From assembly GCA_016946835.1 (NCBI GenBank), contig JACVTC010000120.1, positions 282,501 to 346,500 of the forward strand: a DNA stretch of 64,000 nt. The letters are read 5' to 3'. The DNA comes from Neocallimastix lanati (nom. inval.). Lineage: Eukaryota; Neocallimastigomycota; Neocallimastigomycetes; Neocallimastigales; Neocallimastigaceae. Below the pieces are notes generated by a model, which was given only the letters and a program-made list of their open reading frames with translations, had not been told where the DNA came from and searched no databases. Positions 25,379 through 35,579 of this stretch are shown one piece after another. Each line of letters begins with the position of its first letter. Position 1 is the stretch's first letter. A program made the translations under genes and the position numbers.

Positions 25379-26392
25379 TGGTAAAGAATGAATTAATAAC
25401 CTTTATTTTATTATTAATAATTCTTTACTAAATTGTACTTTCCTATATTCTTGATAACCTAAACTTAATAATAAAATTTAATTTATTTTGATATAAATTA
25501 ATTTTAACTTGTAAATAATGTAAATAAATTTTAATTAATTATTTTATTGTTATATTATTAAATATATGTATATTAAAATACAATTGTAAATATTAAAATT
25601 ATACTTTTAAGATACTAAACTATTAAAACTATTAATTAAATATTATTATAAAAATTATTATAAAATTATTAAAATTATTAATTAAATATTATTCTAAAAA
25701 TTATTATAAATTATTAATATTATAAAATTATTAAAATTATTAAATATTATTATAAAAATTTATATATTATAACTATTAAATATTATTATAAAATTATTAA
25801 GATTATTAATTAAATTTATTATTAAAAATTATTATTAAAAATTTTTACTTATTATAAAAATTATTATTTAAATATTATCAAATTTATTAATTAAATATTA
25901 TAAAAATTTTATTTTATTTTGAAAATAATTACAAGTATTATTTAAAATAATTAAAGATTATTAAATTTATTATATTAATCTTTAAAAACAATTTATTTAA
26001 CTTAAAAATATCAAAGAAAATAGTAAAAACTATTTTCTATATATTTATTTTATAATTATTTTTAATTAAATTATATTTGAATATTATATTATTATATTTA
26101 TAAAAATTAAAACAAAAATGAATTATTGATATAAAATTAATTCAATAATTCTATAAAATTACTTAAATTATAAACAATTAATTATTCTTTAAATTTATAA
26201 AAAAATATAAATATTGTAACAATTTCTTAAAAATTAAATATGTGTACTTTAAATAATAAAATTTTATATTAATAAAAAAAAATAAATAACTTTTAATAAA
26301 GAATTATTTTTTTTTATTTAAAATCAAAGCAGGGTAATACCCGTCCCCCCTGCTTGATTTTAAATATCTAAGTGTCAACCCCGAGTCTACCA
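25379..26392 (+). repeat. 5' LTR of element A
   Basis: Starts TGGTAAAG and ends CTACCA (5-bp terminal inverted repeat). It matches 35580-36594 almost base for base. Near its 3' end is a strong hairpin (26317-26364): a 17-bp stem TTTAAAATC..GCAGGG with one bulged A. Confidence 0.9.
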
Positions 26393-28282
26393 AAAATTTA
26401 TTTAGACGATATCCATATATACGGTGAAACAAGAAACGAATGTTTAGAAAATTGCGCGTACGTATTATCGAAATTTAAAGAACAACATTTATTCTGTAAA
26501 CTAGAAAAGTGTATATTTTTTCCCAAACAATTTGAATACCTAGGATATGAAATTACATATAATTCTATTAAACCAATTAGCAATAAAGTAGAAAAGTTGA
26601 AGGAATGTAATACTCTGAAAGAATACCAACAACTATGTGGATTTCTTAATTATTTTAAAAATTCTATAACTGCTTATCATAAACATATTCAAAGTATTTC
26701 CCAAGGGTTAAGAGAAAACAATAAAAAATGGAATGACGAAATGCAAAAAGACCTAACCTACTTTCAAAATTAAATCAATGATCTAACCCTTTTACATCCA
26801 TTTAGAAATAATTCAGACATACTTATTATAAGTGATGCCTCAGAAAAAGGAATTGGAGCTTCTATTTTCCAAATTAAGAATTATGAAAAAATTGATAATT
26901 ATTTCGAATCAAATCTAGATATATCAAAAAAGATAATCAAAGAGTCCAAAAAATGTCCTAATAAAATTCAGCCTTCACGTGACAAAAATCAGCCCTTAAA
27001 GCTGAAAAAAGATATAAAAAGGCTTAAATTTTCTAACAAAGAATCTACGGACAAACATTTACATACAATATTTGACTATATTTATCAAAAAGATAATAAT
27101 ACTACATTCCATTACAACGAAACTCTAGAAGATTTAAAAGCTAAACTTTTTATTTCCAGCACAAATTTTCATAAATTACAAGATAATTTAGAACCTCTCG
27201 GCTTCTTTTCTAGACTACTAAATTCTACGGAACAAAAGTATTCCACCTTCGATAGAGAGCTTTTAGGTATAAATAACGCTTTAAATCACTACAAATATTT
27301 AATCAGAAACGGCCAACGAATCTTTATCCTTACGGACCATAGAAATCTTGTATTTTCTATAAACAAAGGATCTAAGGTTGAATCTAACAGGAAATTTCGT
27401 CTATTCGAATCCATTTGTCAATTCAACGTCTTCCCAATCTACATTCAAGGAAAAGACAATTTACTCGCCGATTTCCTGTCAAGACAATTTATTAATATTT
27501 CTCAAAATAAATCAAATACTTTAGAATCCAACCATTCCGTCATGTCTTCTAGTAACCTTCGCAAAAGGAAATCACATGATGACTCTTGTGATTCTTTTTC
27601 TGCCATGACTCATACTTTTCTTAAAATTAAAAACTTAATTTTAGAAGAAGCCCCCCATAGAATCGATGAATTTTATGAATGTATCTCAATAAGAAACTCA
27701 TCGAAACTTTCGGATCAATACGAAAGCCAAGAATCATCTGACAATACAGATGACAATAATGATATATTTGAAAAGAAAATAAAAATTTACCATAGAAAAC
27801 TGACTAGAATGTTCGAGAAAGAAAGAGAAAATAAATTTAAAAAGACAAGAAAAGGTCTAGAACCAAATGAAGAATCGGACATTGTCATCACTAATAATAC
27901 TAAAGATTTAGAAAAAAGGATGACAGTTTTAGAAAATAGACTTACGGAACGAATGAACAAATTAAGTGTAAGATTTAAGAATTATAAAGCCTATCAAATG
28001 AAATCGGATAAAACAAAAGAAATTATCCAACAAATCAATTCATTCAAAAATAAAATAAAACATTTTGAGTTAATTTTAAACCAAACTAAACAAACTCAAA
28101 ATATAAAAATTAATAATCAAACGGAAACAATCGGGATTTTACAGAATGAATTAAATGCTATCCGAAGAGGCTTAGGAGACTTACCGTCTTATAATGAATC
28201 ACAAAACACGGAAAGAAATAGACATAATATCATTGGAAGAGATAGAATTTCTTTTGACTATGTTATCGATTTAGATAATTAA
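26393..28282 (+). pseudogene. Ty3-type RT-RNase H gene fragment with C-terminal extension, no integrase
   Basis: One frame from the LTR edge to 28282, broken only by TAA at 26771-26773. It starts inside RT at YLDDIHIYG (the catalytic Asp pair) and runs through LGYEI and LCGFLNYF into RNase H. The four RNase H acidic positions are present (SDASEKG, FDRELLG, LTDHRNL, LLADFLSR). About 105 extra residues split RNase H between the first Asp block and the Glu block. Instead of integrase, a lysine/glutamate-rich tail of ~245 residues follows (27542-28282), with heptad-like stretches around KRMTVLENRLTERMNKL, so probably a coiled coil. It differs from the pol of both elements A and B. It could come from a gypsy type with integrase upstream of RT, or from a pararetrovirus-like element; I cannot decide. 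Confidence 0.75.
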
Positions 28283-28981
28283 AAAATTTTAAATATAATA
28301 TAATATTATATAGTTTAGTTTAATAACTTTATATATTAAATGTATTAAATAGTTTAAATTTTAACATTTTATTTTTGTATAAATAAAGATGAAAAGAATT
28401 AAATTTTAAATCTTCATCTTTATACTTTTAAAGAATATTGGATATTAATATAAAAATTATTAATAAAATAGTTTAGTTATATATTTATATTAAACATTTA
28501 TAAAAATAATATAAAATTTTTAATAAAAATCCTTATTGTAATCTGATCAATTATAATAAATAAAATTTATTAAAAATAAAATATAATTTTAAAAGTGTGC
28601 TATAATTTATTAAAATAAATAATAAATTATTGTGTTATAAAGTAAAACTAAAGTATTGCTCCCATATTCCGAAAGAAGTACTATAAAATCTTAGGAAAGC
28701 TGCGACGTTTTTGGAAGATTTTTGTTAGAAAAACCTTAACTTATTTCGTATGAACATCCTAAGTGTCTAAATAGGTAAAGATTGACGAATTTTTGCATAT
28801 TTAAAACGGACTTTAATTTTAAAAGTATAAAGATTTTCAAAGAATTTGCAAATTCAAATTGTATTATACACAAGAAGAATTAGAGGGAATTATATATAAC
28901 CTCGATAATAATCATAAGATTTATCATAATAGAAGAAATTCCCTACCTACTATTATTACTAAAGACCATATTTCAAAAAAT
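28283..28981 (+). other. Tail of the foreign insert, possible decayed pol remnant
   Basis: Mostly AT-rich. From about 28815 a short open frame (QRICKFKLYYTQEELEGIIY .. HISKNWWRYRG, stop near 29000) looks protein-like and could be a decayed integrase N-terminal region, but the His/Cys signature is not clear. An upstream piece in the same frame (YYKILGKLRRFWKIFVRK, ~28680-28740) supports a former coding region. The foreign sequence ends at the AAAAAATT just before the primer-binding site. Confidence 0.35.
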
Positions 28982-28998
28982 TGGTGGAGATATCGGGG
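28982..28998 (+). promoter_or_regulatory. Putative primer-binding site of element A
   Basis: TGGTGGAGATATCGGGG has the TGG-plus-GGG form of a tRNA-primed site. With its AAAAAATT prefix it closely matches the site just inside the 5' LTR of element B (53276). It lies 2.6 kb from the 5' LTR instead of a few bases. It also overlaps a short open frame, so the call is moderate. Confidence 0.5.
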
Positions 28999-29000
28999 AT

Positions 29001-29064
29001 GAAGAAGAAAAAGTAGAAGAAGAAGAAGAAGAAGAAGAAGTAGAAGAAGAAGTAGAAGAAGAAG

Positions 29065-29096
<32 letters not shown>

Positions 29097-29109
29097 GAAG
29101 AAGAAGAAG

Positions 29110-29141
<32 letters not shown>

Positions 29142-29450
29142 GAAGAAGAAGTAGACCAAGTGGAAGAAGACCAAGAAAAAGAAGACCAAGAAGTAGACCA
29201 AGTGGAAGAAGACCAAGAAAAAGAAGACCAAGAAGAAAACCAAGTGGAAGAAGACCAAGAAAAAGAAGACCAAGAAGAAAACCAAGTGGAAGAAGACCAA
29301 GAAAAAGAAGACCAAGAAGAAGACCAAGAAGAAAACCAAGAAGAAGACCAAGAAGAAGACCAAGAAGAAGACCAAGAAGAAGACCAAGAAGAAGACCAAG
29401 AAGAAGAGACCAAGAAGGAGAAGACCAAGAAGGAGAAGACCAAGAAGGAA
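29001..29450 (+). repeat. GAA and GAAGACCAA purine-rich tandem repeats in the leader of element A
   Basis: (GAA)n with GTA interruptions, then a GACCAAGAA-type minisatellite. The plus-strand frame reads Glu/Asp/Gln-rich and is open to 29507. It has no clear start and lies in the leader between the primer-binding site and gag. The strand asymmetry (purines on one strand) is extreme. A poly(A) tract follows at 29550-29582. Confidence 0.7.
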
Positions 29451-29541
29451 ATTGGAACTACTAGGACTTATTTTTTTTTTTGGAATTATGAGAATAATTT
29501 TTTTTAAATTAAATTTAATAGAATTAAATTAAATTAAATTA

Positions 29542-29587
<46 letters not shown>

Positions 29588-29699
29588 CACACTTTTACAA
29601 TCATCATCATCAAATTTTTTTATTGTTATCGGTTTTTGTGTTGTTGTTGTGGTTGGTGTTGTTGTTGTGATTGTTGTTGTTGTGGTAGTAATAAAAATT

Positions 29700-30154
29700 A
29701 ACATCAGTTTTATTTGGTCTTCGCGTGCTCCAAATAAAACTATATACTGAGTTTACTGCGTACTAAGCAGTTATAGATAATTCTATAATTGCGAGTGGTT
29801 TAATCAGGTGTTTGGAGAGGGGCCGGTTACGAACTAATCGAACCCCGATTAGATATAGCGGTAAATACTGTTGGGAAGCAGAAATTACCCTATAGATCAC
29901 CCATTATACGTTCAACACGGTTTGGGTGCTCCTCCACTTGACTCAGGCAAATTCACTTAGTATACCGAAATACTAAGGTCCCTCTGCGTGGTCGGCAGTT
30001 GTAATAGATAGCGGTTTTTCAAGTTGTACTAGGTTTGCTAATTTACCTTGTTTTCAATTAAGTTTATTTGTTTTTTTTAAGTTGTAATTATATAAACTTA
30101 ATAATAATTGTAATTGTAATTGTAAATATTGTAATAATAACCGATAACAAATAA

Positions 30155-30199
<45 letters not shown>

Positions 30200-30559
30200 T
30201 AATTTTTGTGTTTTTAAATATTTTTAATTGCTATATTAATAAATTTTTTTTGTAAATAATTGTATATATTTTTTTTATTTAAGTAAAGATAAACGAAAGG
30301 GGTTATTAGCTTGAAAGAATAGTGAACACTCCAACTAGTTTATTAATTTATATTTATTCTAGTGTCCAGGAGGGGGAGTACGGGTGTATATAGCAAAATT
30401 AAATATACACTAGCCGGAAACGTCTCACTAGAGATATAAATTACTTAAATATATAATTTTAATTGTAAATAAATAAATAAATAAATAAAAATATAGCAAT
30501 TAAATAATTAATAAAACAATTTTTTTTATTTTTTTTAAAAGTGTGTTTTTTTTTTTAAA
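29700..30559 (+). promoter_or_regulatory. Structured untranslated leader of element A
   Basis: Clearly more GC-rich than its surroundings and without a reading frame. It contains a perfect 12-bp inverted repeat AGTTTTATTTGG/CCAAATAAAACT (29706-29717/29730-29741, 12-base loop), CTAATCG/CGATTAG (29834/29846), and GTGTATAT/ATATACAC near 30385-30412. The position before gag suggests a packaging, dimerisation or translation-control RNA (inference). Confidence 0.5.
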
Positions 30560-30795
30560 ATGAGTTCAATTAATTTTAAAGATTTAAAAAAAGAACTTAA
30601 GGATATTGAAAAAATATCCAAAGAAAATTTAGATGTTAAAATTTGGAAGTCTGATTTAGAGCTTTGGATAAAGCATGAACATGTTGAAGACTCCAAGATT
30701 ATATTTTATGCCTGTGTTTTAACCTCAATTGGTGAAACCAGGAAAGTCATCCAAGAATTAATGGATGATAATGATAAAGATGATGATAGTGATAG

Positions 30796-30826
<31 letters not shown>

Positions 30827-31510
30827 AATTATAAGGATATTAATGATGAAGATGAGGATGATGATAATGAAGAAGATAAAGAAATTGATAAAAAGAATAA
30901 GGCTTATCCTTCCCTTAATAGAATTGTAAAAGCTATAGAAGAATTTTATGGCATTAGGGAGGATCAAAATAATTTATTAAGAGAGCTACGTGCTCTAAGA
31001 ATTAAGAGAAATGAAAGAATCAAAGATTTTAATATTAAGTATAAAACTTTATATTTAAAATTAAATAAAAAGAAAAGAAGTCAGATAAGTGTTTTAGATT
31101 ACACAGACTCCATTGAAAACAATGTTGAAGCCTGGAAACGTCTAACCTTATTTGATAACATTTCTCTGTCAAAAGCCTTTAAAATTGCTGAAAAAGCAGA
31201 TAGGTTAAATTATATGAGTAGTAATCAAAGAAGACATCCTTCTACCCCTTCACCTTCTGCAAATACATCTTCTTTTAGTAATAAAGTTAATTTTCATCCT
31301 CCTATTAAAAATAAATTAGAACAAAAAGTTAATATTAAACCTAAAGAAGATAATGACATAGAGGAATTAACAAGAAAAATGAGAAGTTTAACAATAAAGG
31401 CTTGTTATTTCTGTAAAGAACCAGGTCATTATCAAAACAATTGCCCAAAGTTGAGAGCAATTGTTGAGAAAAATAGGAAGGAAATTAGAAACAATAAACG
31501 TTTAAATTGA
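30560..31510 (+). CDS. gag: Gag of element A
   Basis: 316 residues. A helical capsid-like region comes first (..ENLDVKIWKSDLELWIKHEH and LLRELRALRIKRNERIKDFN..), interrupted by an Asp-rich stretch of about 45 residues (about 73-115). Near the C-terminus is a single CCHC zinc knuckle, CYFCKEPGHYQNNC (CX2CX4HX4C, about 283-296), which binds genomic RNA in retroelements. The ATG at 30560 follows a poly(T) and AAA context. The gene ends in TTA AAT TGA, which carries a slippery heptamer leading into pol. Confidence 0.9.
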
Positions 31511-31535
31511 GTAATGGGATAAGAAGCTCTCCCAT
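31501..31535 (+). promoter_or_regulatory. -1 ribosomal frameshift signal between gag and pol (element A)
   Basis: The heptamer T TTA AAT (31501-31507) in the gag frame directly precedes the gag stop TGA. A 6-nt spacer (31508-31513) is followed by a hairpin with stem ATGGGA (31514-31519)/TCCCAT (31530-31535). A -1 slip on the two tRNAs enters the pol frame, which otherwise has no nearby ATG. Element B has the same layout. Confidence 0.8.
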
Positions 31536-34500
31536 ACTTAATAAAGCAGCTTCACTTAAATATCAAAAAGAAATTAAAAATTCTCGTCTTTCTAATATTG
31601 AAGAAACTCCTGCTAATAAAAGGGTGGTTAATAAAAAGAAAGTTGATTATTTAGTAGGAGCATCTAAACGTAAAATTTATGATGTTAATAATGATGAAGG
31701 TAGTGCAGAGAAAAGGATTCATAAGTCGTTGAAGGAGAATCCTAAACCTATAATAACTCCTGCATTACGAAAACAGAAAGAACGAGAAGTAAAAGAAAAT
31801 AATATAAGTAATAAAATTGTTAAACAAATTAAACCATCTATTCTAGCTCAACCACGAATTGAAAAAGAAAAAGAGATTGAAAGACAAATTCGTGATAATG
31901 AAAGAGCTAGTAATAGTAATACTAATTATAGTAATAATCATAGTAATGATAATAGTAATGATAATATTAATAATAATTCATTAGTGAATGATGAAGTTAT
32001 TATAAATAATGTAAATAATGATAAAAGAAAGAATAAAAATTTAATGAAAGAAAATAATGATAATAATAAAAGTATTGTGAAGGAGAATAATAAAGTAATT
32101 GATTTAACAAAGGTGTTAATTAGTAAAGATAAAGATACTCAAAAAGAAAATAAAAGTTCTAGAGTATCTAGGAAAATTAAGATGCAATCGGGGGAAGAAG
32201 AATATGATATTCTTAAAGATTTAAATTCTGCCCATTGCAATATTACTTTTGGACAGTTATTGGATGCTGCTCCAAAATTAAGATATAAGGTGTCACAGGG
32301 TATTAAATTGGATAGGGACCAATCTAATATCTCTGGGGTGTTGGATAATGTGTCAGCCACGACTGTGGTCGTTAATAACATAGACCACACTTATAAAAGT
32401 AAAGGTAACGAACCATGTGAAGAGGATATTGCCATGGTTGATGTTACAGTTGAAGGTGTTTCGGGGAAGGCTTTAATTGATTCATGTAGTAATTTAAGTA
32501 TAATTACTCAACAATTTTTAGATAAGCTTCCGTCCGAATATGAACCTATTGATATTAGTCGTGGCAGAATTAGGTTGGCAACTAAGAATGATGATTACTC
32601 GGAAGGTTATATCATTCGGGTGCCAGTAAAGATTAATAATCTTGTATTAATGGTTAATTGTAGAATAGTAGAAAAGGAGGATCCTTTTTACGATATTCTA
32701 ATTAACTTAAAAACCCAAATTGATTATAATTTGTTTATCCACCCCATTTTATATAGTTTGTGTCAAATTACTCCTGAGGGAGTAATTAACGTTATTGCAC
32801 CTATTAATAATGATTATGAAGATGAAGAAAAGTTGTTGTGTATGATTAAGGCTTTGGATGAGGATTCCAAAAAGAATGATTTAAAGAAAATTGAAGGATT
32901 ATCCCCAAAGCAATATATTCATCATGAAATTTTCCTAAATACTTTAAACGAAAAATATAAAGATGAAATAATTAAAATTCTGGAGGAGAACTTAGAAATA
33001 GTTGCTACTTCTTCAGAAGAATTAACACCTTCTGATTTTCCTCCACATAAAATTAATTTAATTCCTGGTGCGAAACCAGTTAAGCAAAGGTGCTATAGAT
33101 TAGTTAAATTTAAGTCGGATATACTTAAGGAGGAATTAATTAAATTAATTAATAAGAAATTAATTGAACCTTCTTGTTCCGAATGGTCATCGCCAATAGT
33201 GTTAGTACCGAAGAAGAACGGTAAATGGCGATTATGTATTGATTATCGTAAGGTTAATGATTTAACAGTTAAAGATTCTTATTCATTACCTTACATTGAT
33301 GAGATATTTGATAGTTTAGATGGGGCACAGATTTTTACAACAATGGATCTTTACTCTGGTTATCATCAAATTTTGATGGATGAGGAAAGTGTAGAAATTA
33401 CCACCTTCACCACAAAATTTGGTAACTACCAATTCAAGGTTATGCCTTTTGGTTTAACCGGAGCCCCAGCTACATTTCAAAGGGAAATGAATAGGATTCT
33501 TTTCCCATTTATAGGAAAGTTTGTTTTTAACTTTATAGATGATATTTTAATATACTCTAAGAGTATAAAAGAACACATAAGCCACATTAGGCAAGTGTTG
33601 GAAGTATTTCGCCAACACAAATTGAAAATTAACATTGAAAAATGTGCCTTTATGCAGACTGAAGTAGAAGTCTTAGGTCATAAGGCATCAGTGAAAGGTT
33701 TAAGTCCCCAGGATAGCAAAATTAAGGCTATCAAGGAGTGGGTAGCACCTGTTGATGTTCATGAATTACGATCTTTTCTTGGAGCAGTAGGATATTATAG
33801 AAACTTTATTGATAAATATGCTCAAATCTCTGCTCCTTTATGTAAATTATTAAGAAAGAATGTTAAATATAAATGGAATAATGAACATCAACAAAGTTTT
33901 GATCTGTTAAAAGAAAAGTTAATAAATGCTCCAATTTTAAAATATCCAAGTTTTAATCAAAGGTTTATAATTAGAACGGATGCTTCCTATGAAGGTATTG
34001 GAGGAGTATTACTCCAAGAAGATTTAGAAACCAAAAAGGAACATCCAGTTCATTATATAAGTAGAAGTTTAAGTAAAGCCGAGAAAAATTATGGCATTAC
34101 TGACTTGGAAGGAGCTGCATTAATTTATTGTATTACTAAGTTGAAATCTTATATATTAGGAAATCCTAATAAAACAGTAGTAATAACAGATCATAAACCT
34201 TTAATCAGTTTCTTTAAAAATAAGGAACCTAATAATGCTAGGCAAGCAAGGTGGTGCTTAACTGTTAGTACCCTTGGTGTTGAAATTCAATATCAAATGG
34301 GTAAGAAAAATGTGTTAGCCGATGCATTATCTAGGATGAAGAAAAGAGATGATTCTGTGGTATTGGCAACTAAGTTAACTTCAAAGGAAGAAGAAGAGTT
34401 GCTTTCTAAAACTATTAAAGACTTTATAAATGAAAAATTTGTTACGATAGATGGTGAAGATTATTTTGTTGATGGTAATGACTATCGTAAATTAATTACG

Positions 34501-35556
34501 AATCAAACGGAAAGAGTAAAACTTATTTTAGAAGCCCATAAGATAGGTCATGAGGGATATTATAAGACTTATCAAAGGCTTCGTAAAAGTTTTTATTGGA
34601 ATAATATGGTGATGGATATTAAAAGAGTGGTGCAAAGTTGTGACAAGTGTCAGTTGAATAGGTCACAACCATATCCAGAACCTACAGAAAATATTCCAAC
34701 TAAAGTAGAAGGTCCTTTTATACATTTGGGTTTAGATATTATTGGACCTTTGATTAAAACGAAGAATAATAATCAATATATTATGGTTGTGGTGGATTAC
34801 TTCACCAAATGGGTTGAAGCAGAACCCACGGAAAATATAACATCACAGGATGTGATTAAGTTCTTAATTAATGTGTTTGCTCGTCATGGTGTTCCACAGG
34901 TAATAACAACTGACAATGGTGTTCAGTTCACCTCAGACATGACGAAAATATTTTTAGATCTCTATGATGTATATGTGAAGTTTATTTCCACATATCATCC
35001 TGAAAGTAATGGACTTACGGAAAACCGTAATAAAGAGATCGGCAAGTTATTGAGGTTGTTGGGTTCTAAGAATAAGGATTGGGATGAAGTTTTACCATCC
35101 GCCTTATGGGCTCTTAGAACTACCAAAAATAAGGTAACAAAACATTCAAGTTTTGAGTTGGTTTATGGTAGGGAGGATCAGCAGCCTTTTGATATTGCTG
35201 CAAGACCTACCAAGGATATTAATAAGTCATCGGATGAAGTGTTGTTAGAAAAATTTATAAATCATTACCGATGGACTTTAGAAGCAGCCGAAAATGTTAA
35301 AAATGCAAATAAGTATTGGGCTGCTAGAAGAGAGGAAAAGAATAGTTTGAATGAAGGAAAAAGAATTAGGGAAGGTGATTTAGTTCTAGTTAGAAATTTT
35401 TCAAGAACTAAACTAGAACCTTATTTTGTTGGTCCTCTTAAAGTTATAAAAAAACAATTTAATACTGTTACCTTGGCTGATCCAAATTCTGGAATTCAAA
35501 TGAATAGGAATGTTCATTTGAAGAATATAGTCAAGTATAACTCAGCTTCGATGTAG
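31507..35556 (+). CDS. pol: Pol polyprotein of element A (protease-RT-RNase H-integrase)
   Basis: About 1349 residues, intact, in the -1 frame relative to gag. After a ~230-residue Lys/Asn-rich linker come a retropepsin-like protease with active-site D325-S-C-S (Cys where Gly is normal) and RT (about 510-740; D614 in MDLYSGYHQ, D678 D679 in NFIDDILIYS). RNase H follows (D825, E868, D895, D939), then integrase with an HHCC zinc finger (H1011, H1015, C1045, C1048) and a catalytic triad D1077, D1136, E1172 (35 residues between the last two). The C-terminus has a GPF/Y-like module (YFVGPLKVI) and no chromodomain. All expected catalytic residues are present, so this copy may be active. Expression is probably by frameshifting. 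Confidence 0.92.
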   Translation: MSNGIRSSPILNKAASLKYQKEIKNSRLSNIEETPANKRVVNKKKVDYLVGASKRKIYDVNNDEGSAEKRIHKSLKENPKPIITPALRKQKEREVKENNISNKIVKQIKPSILAQPRIEKEKEIERQIRDNERASNSNTNYSNNHSNDNSNDNINNNSLVNDEVIINNVNNDKRKNKNLMKENNDNNKSIVKENNKVIDLTKVLISKDKDTQKENKSSRVSRKIKMQSGEEEYDILKDLNSAHCNITFGQLLDAAPKLRYKVSQGIKLDRDQSNISGVLDNVSATTVVVNNIDHTYKSKGNEPCEEDIAMVDVTVEGVSGKALIDSCSNLSIITQQFLDKLPSEYEPIDISRGRIRLATKNDDYSEGYIIRVPVKINNLVLMVNCRIVEKEDPFYDILINLKTQIDYNLFIHPILYSLCQITPEGVINVIAPINNDYEDEEKLLCMIKALDEDSKKNDLKKIEGLSPKQYIHHEIFLNTLNEKYKDEIIKILEENLEIVATSSEELTPSDFPPHKINLIPGAKPVKQRCYRLVKFKSDILKEELIKLINKKLIEPSCSEWSSPIVLVPKKNGKWRLCIDYRKVNDLTVKDSYSLPYIDEIFDSLDGAQIFTTMDLYSGYHQILMDEESVEITTFTTKFGNYQFKVMPFGLTGAPATFQREMNRILFPFIGKFVFNFIDDILIYSKSIKEHISHIRQVLEVFRQHKLKINIEKCAFMQTEVEVLGHKASVKGLSPQDSKIKAIKEWVAPVDVHELRSFLGAVGYYRNFIDKYAQISAPLCKLLRKNVKYKWNNEHQQSFDLLKEKLINAPILKYPSFNQRFIIRTDASYEGIGGVLLQEDLETKKEHPVHYISRSLSKAEKNYGITDLEGAALIYCITKLKSYILGNPNKTVVITDHKPLISFFKNKEPNNARQARWCLTVSTLGVEIQYQMGKKNVLADALSRMKKRDDSVVLATKLTSKEEEELLSKTIKDFINEKFVTIDGEDYFVDGNDYRKLITNQTERVKLILEAHKIGHEGYYKTYQRLRKSFYWNNMVMDIKRVVQSCDKCQLNRSQPYPEPTENIPTKVEGPFIHLGLDIIGPLIKTKNNNQYIMVVVDYFTKWVEAEPTENITSQDVIKFLINVFARHGVPQVITTDNGVQFTSDMTKIFLDLYDVYVKFISTYHPESNGLTENRNKEIGKLLRLLGSKNKDWDEVLPSALWALRTTKNKVTKHSSFELVYGREDQQPFDIAARPTKDINKSSDEVLLEKFINHYRWTLEAAENVKNANKYWAARREEKNSLNEGKRIREGDLVLVRNFSRTKLEPYFVGPLKVIKKQFNTVTLADPNSGIQMNRNVHLKNIVKYNSASM

Positions 35557-35566
35557 CTTGAGTTTT

Positions 35567-35574
35567 AGAGGGGG
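35567..35574 (+). promoter_or_regulatory. Polypurine tract of element A
   Basis: AGAGGGGG, five bases upstream of the 3' LTR: the usual plus-strand priming site of LTR elements. Confidence 0.75.
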
Positions 35575-35579
35575 CATCA

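Noticed and set aside
28959-29443. Minus-strand frames rich in Phe/Val/Leu or Ser/Trp
   Set aside because: Shadows of the GAA/GACCAA tandem repeat; no signal beyond repeat composition.
29160-29507. Glu/Asp/Gln-rich frame as a real protein
   Set aside because: It lies in the leader of element A within a tandem repeat, with no start context or conserved domain; kept as a repeat only.
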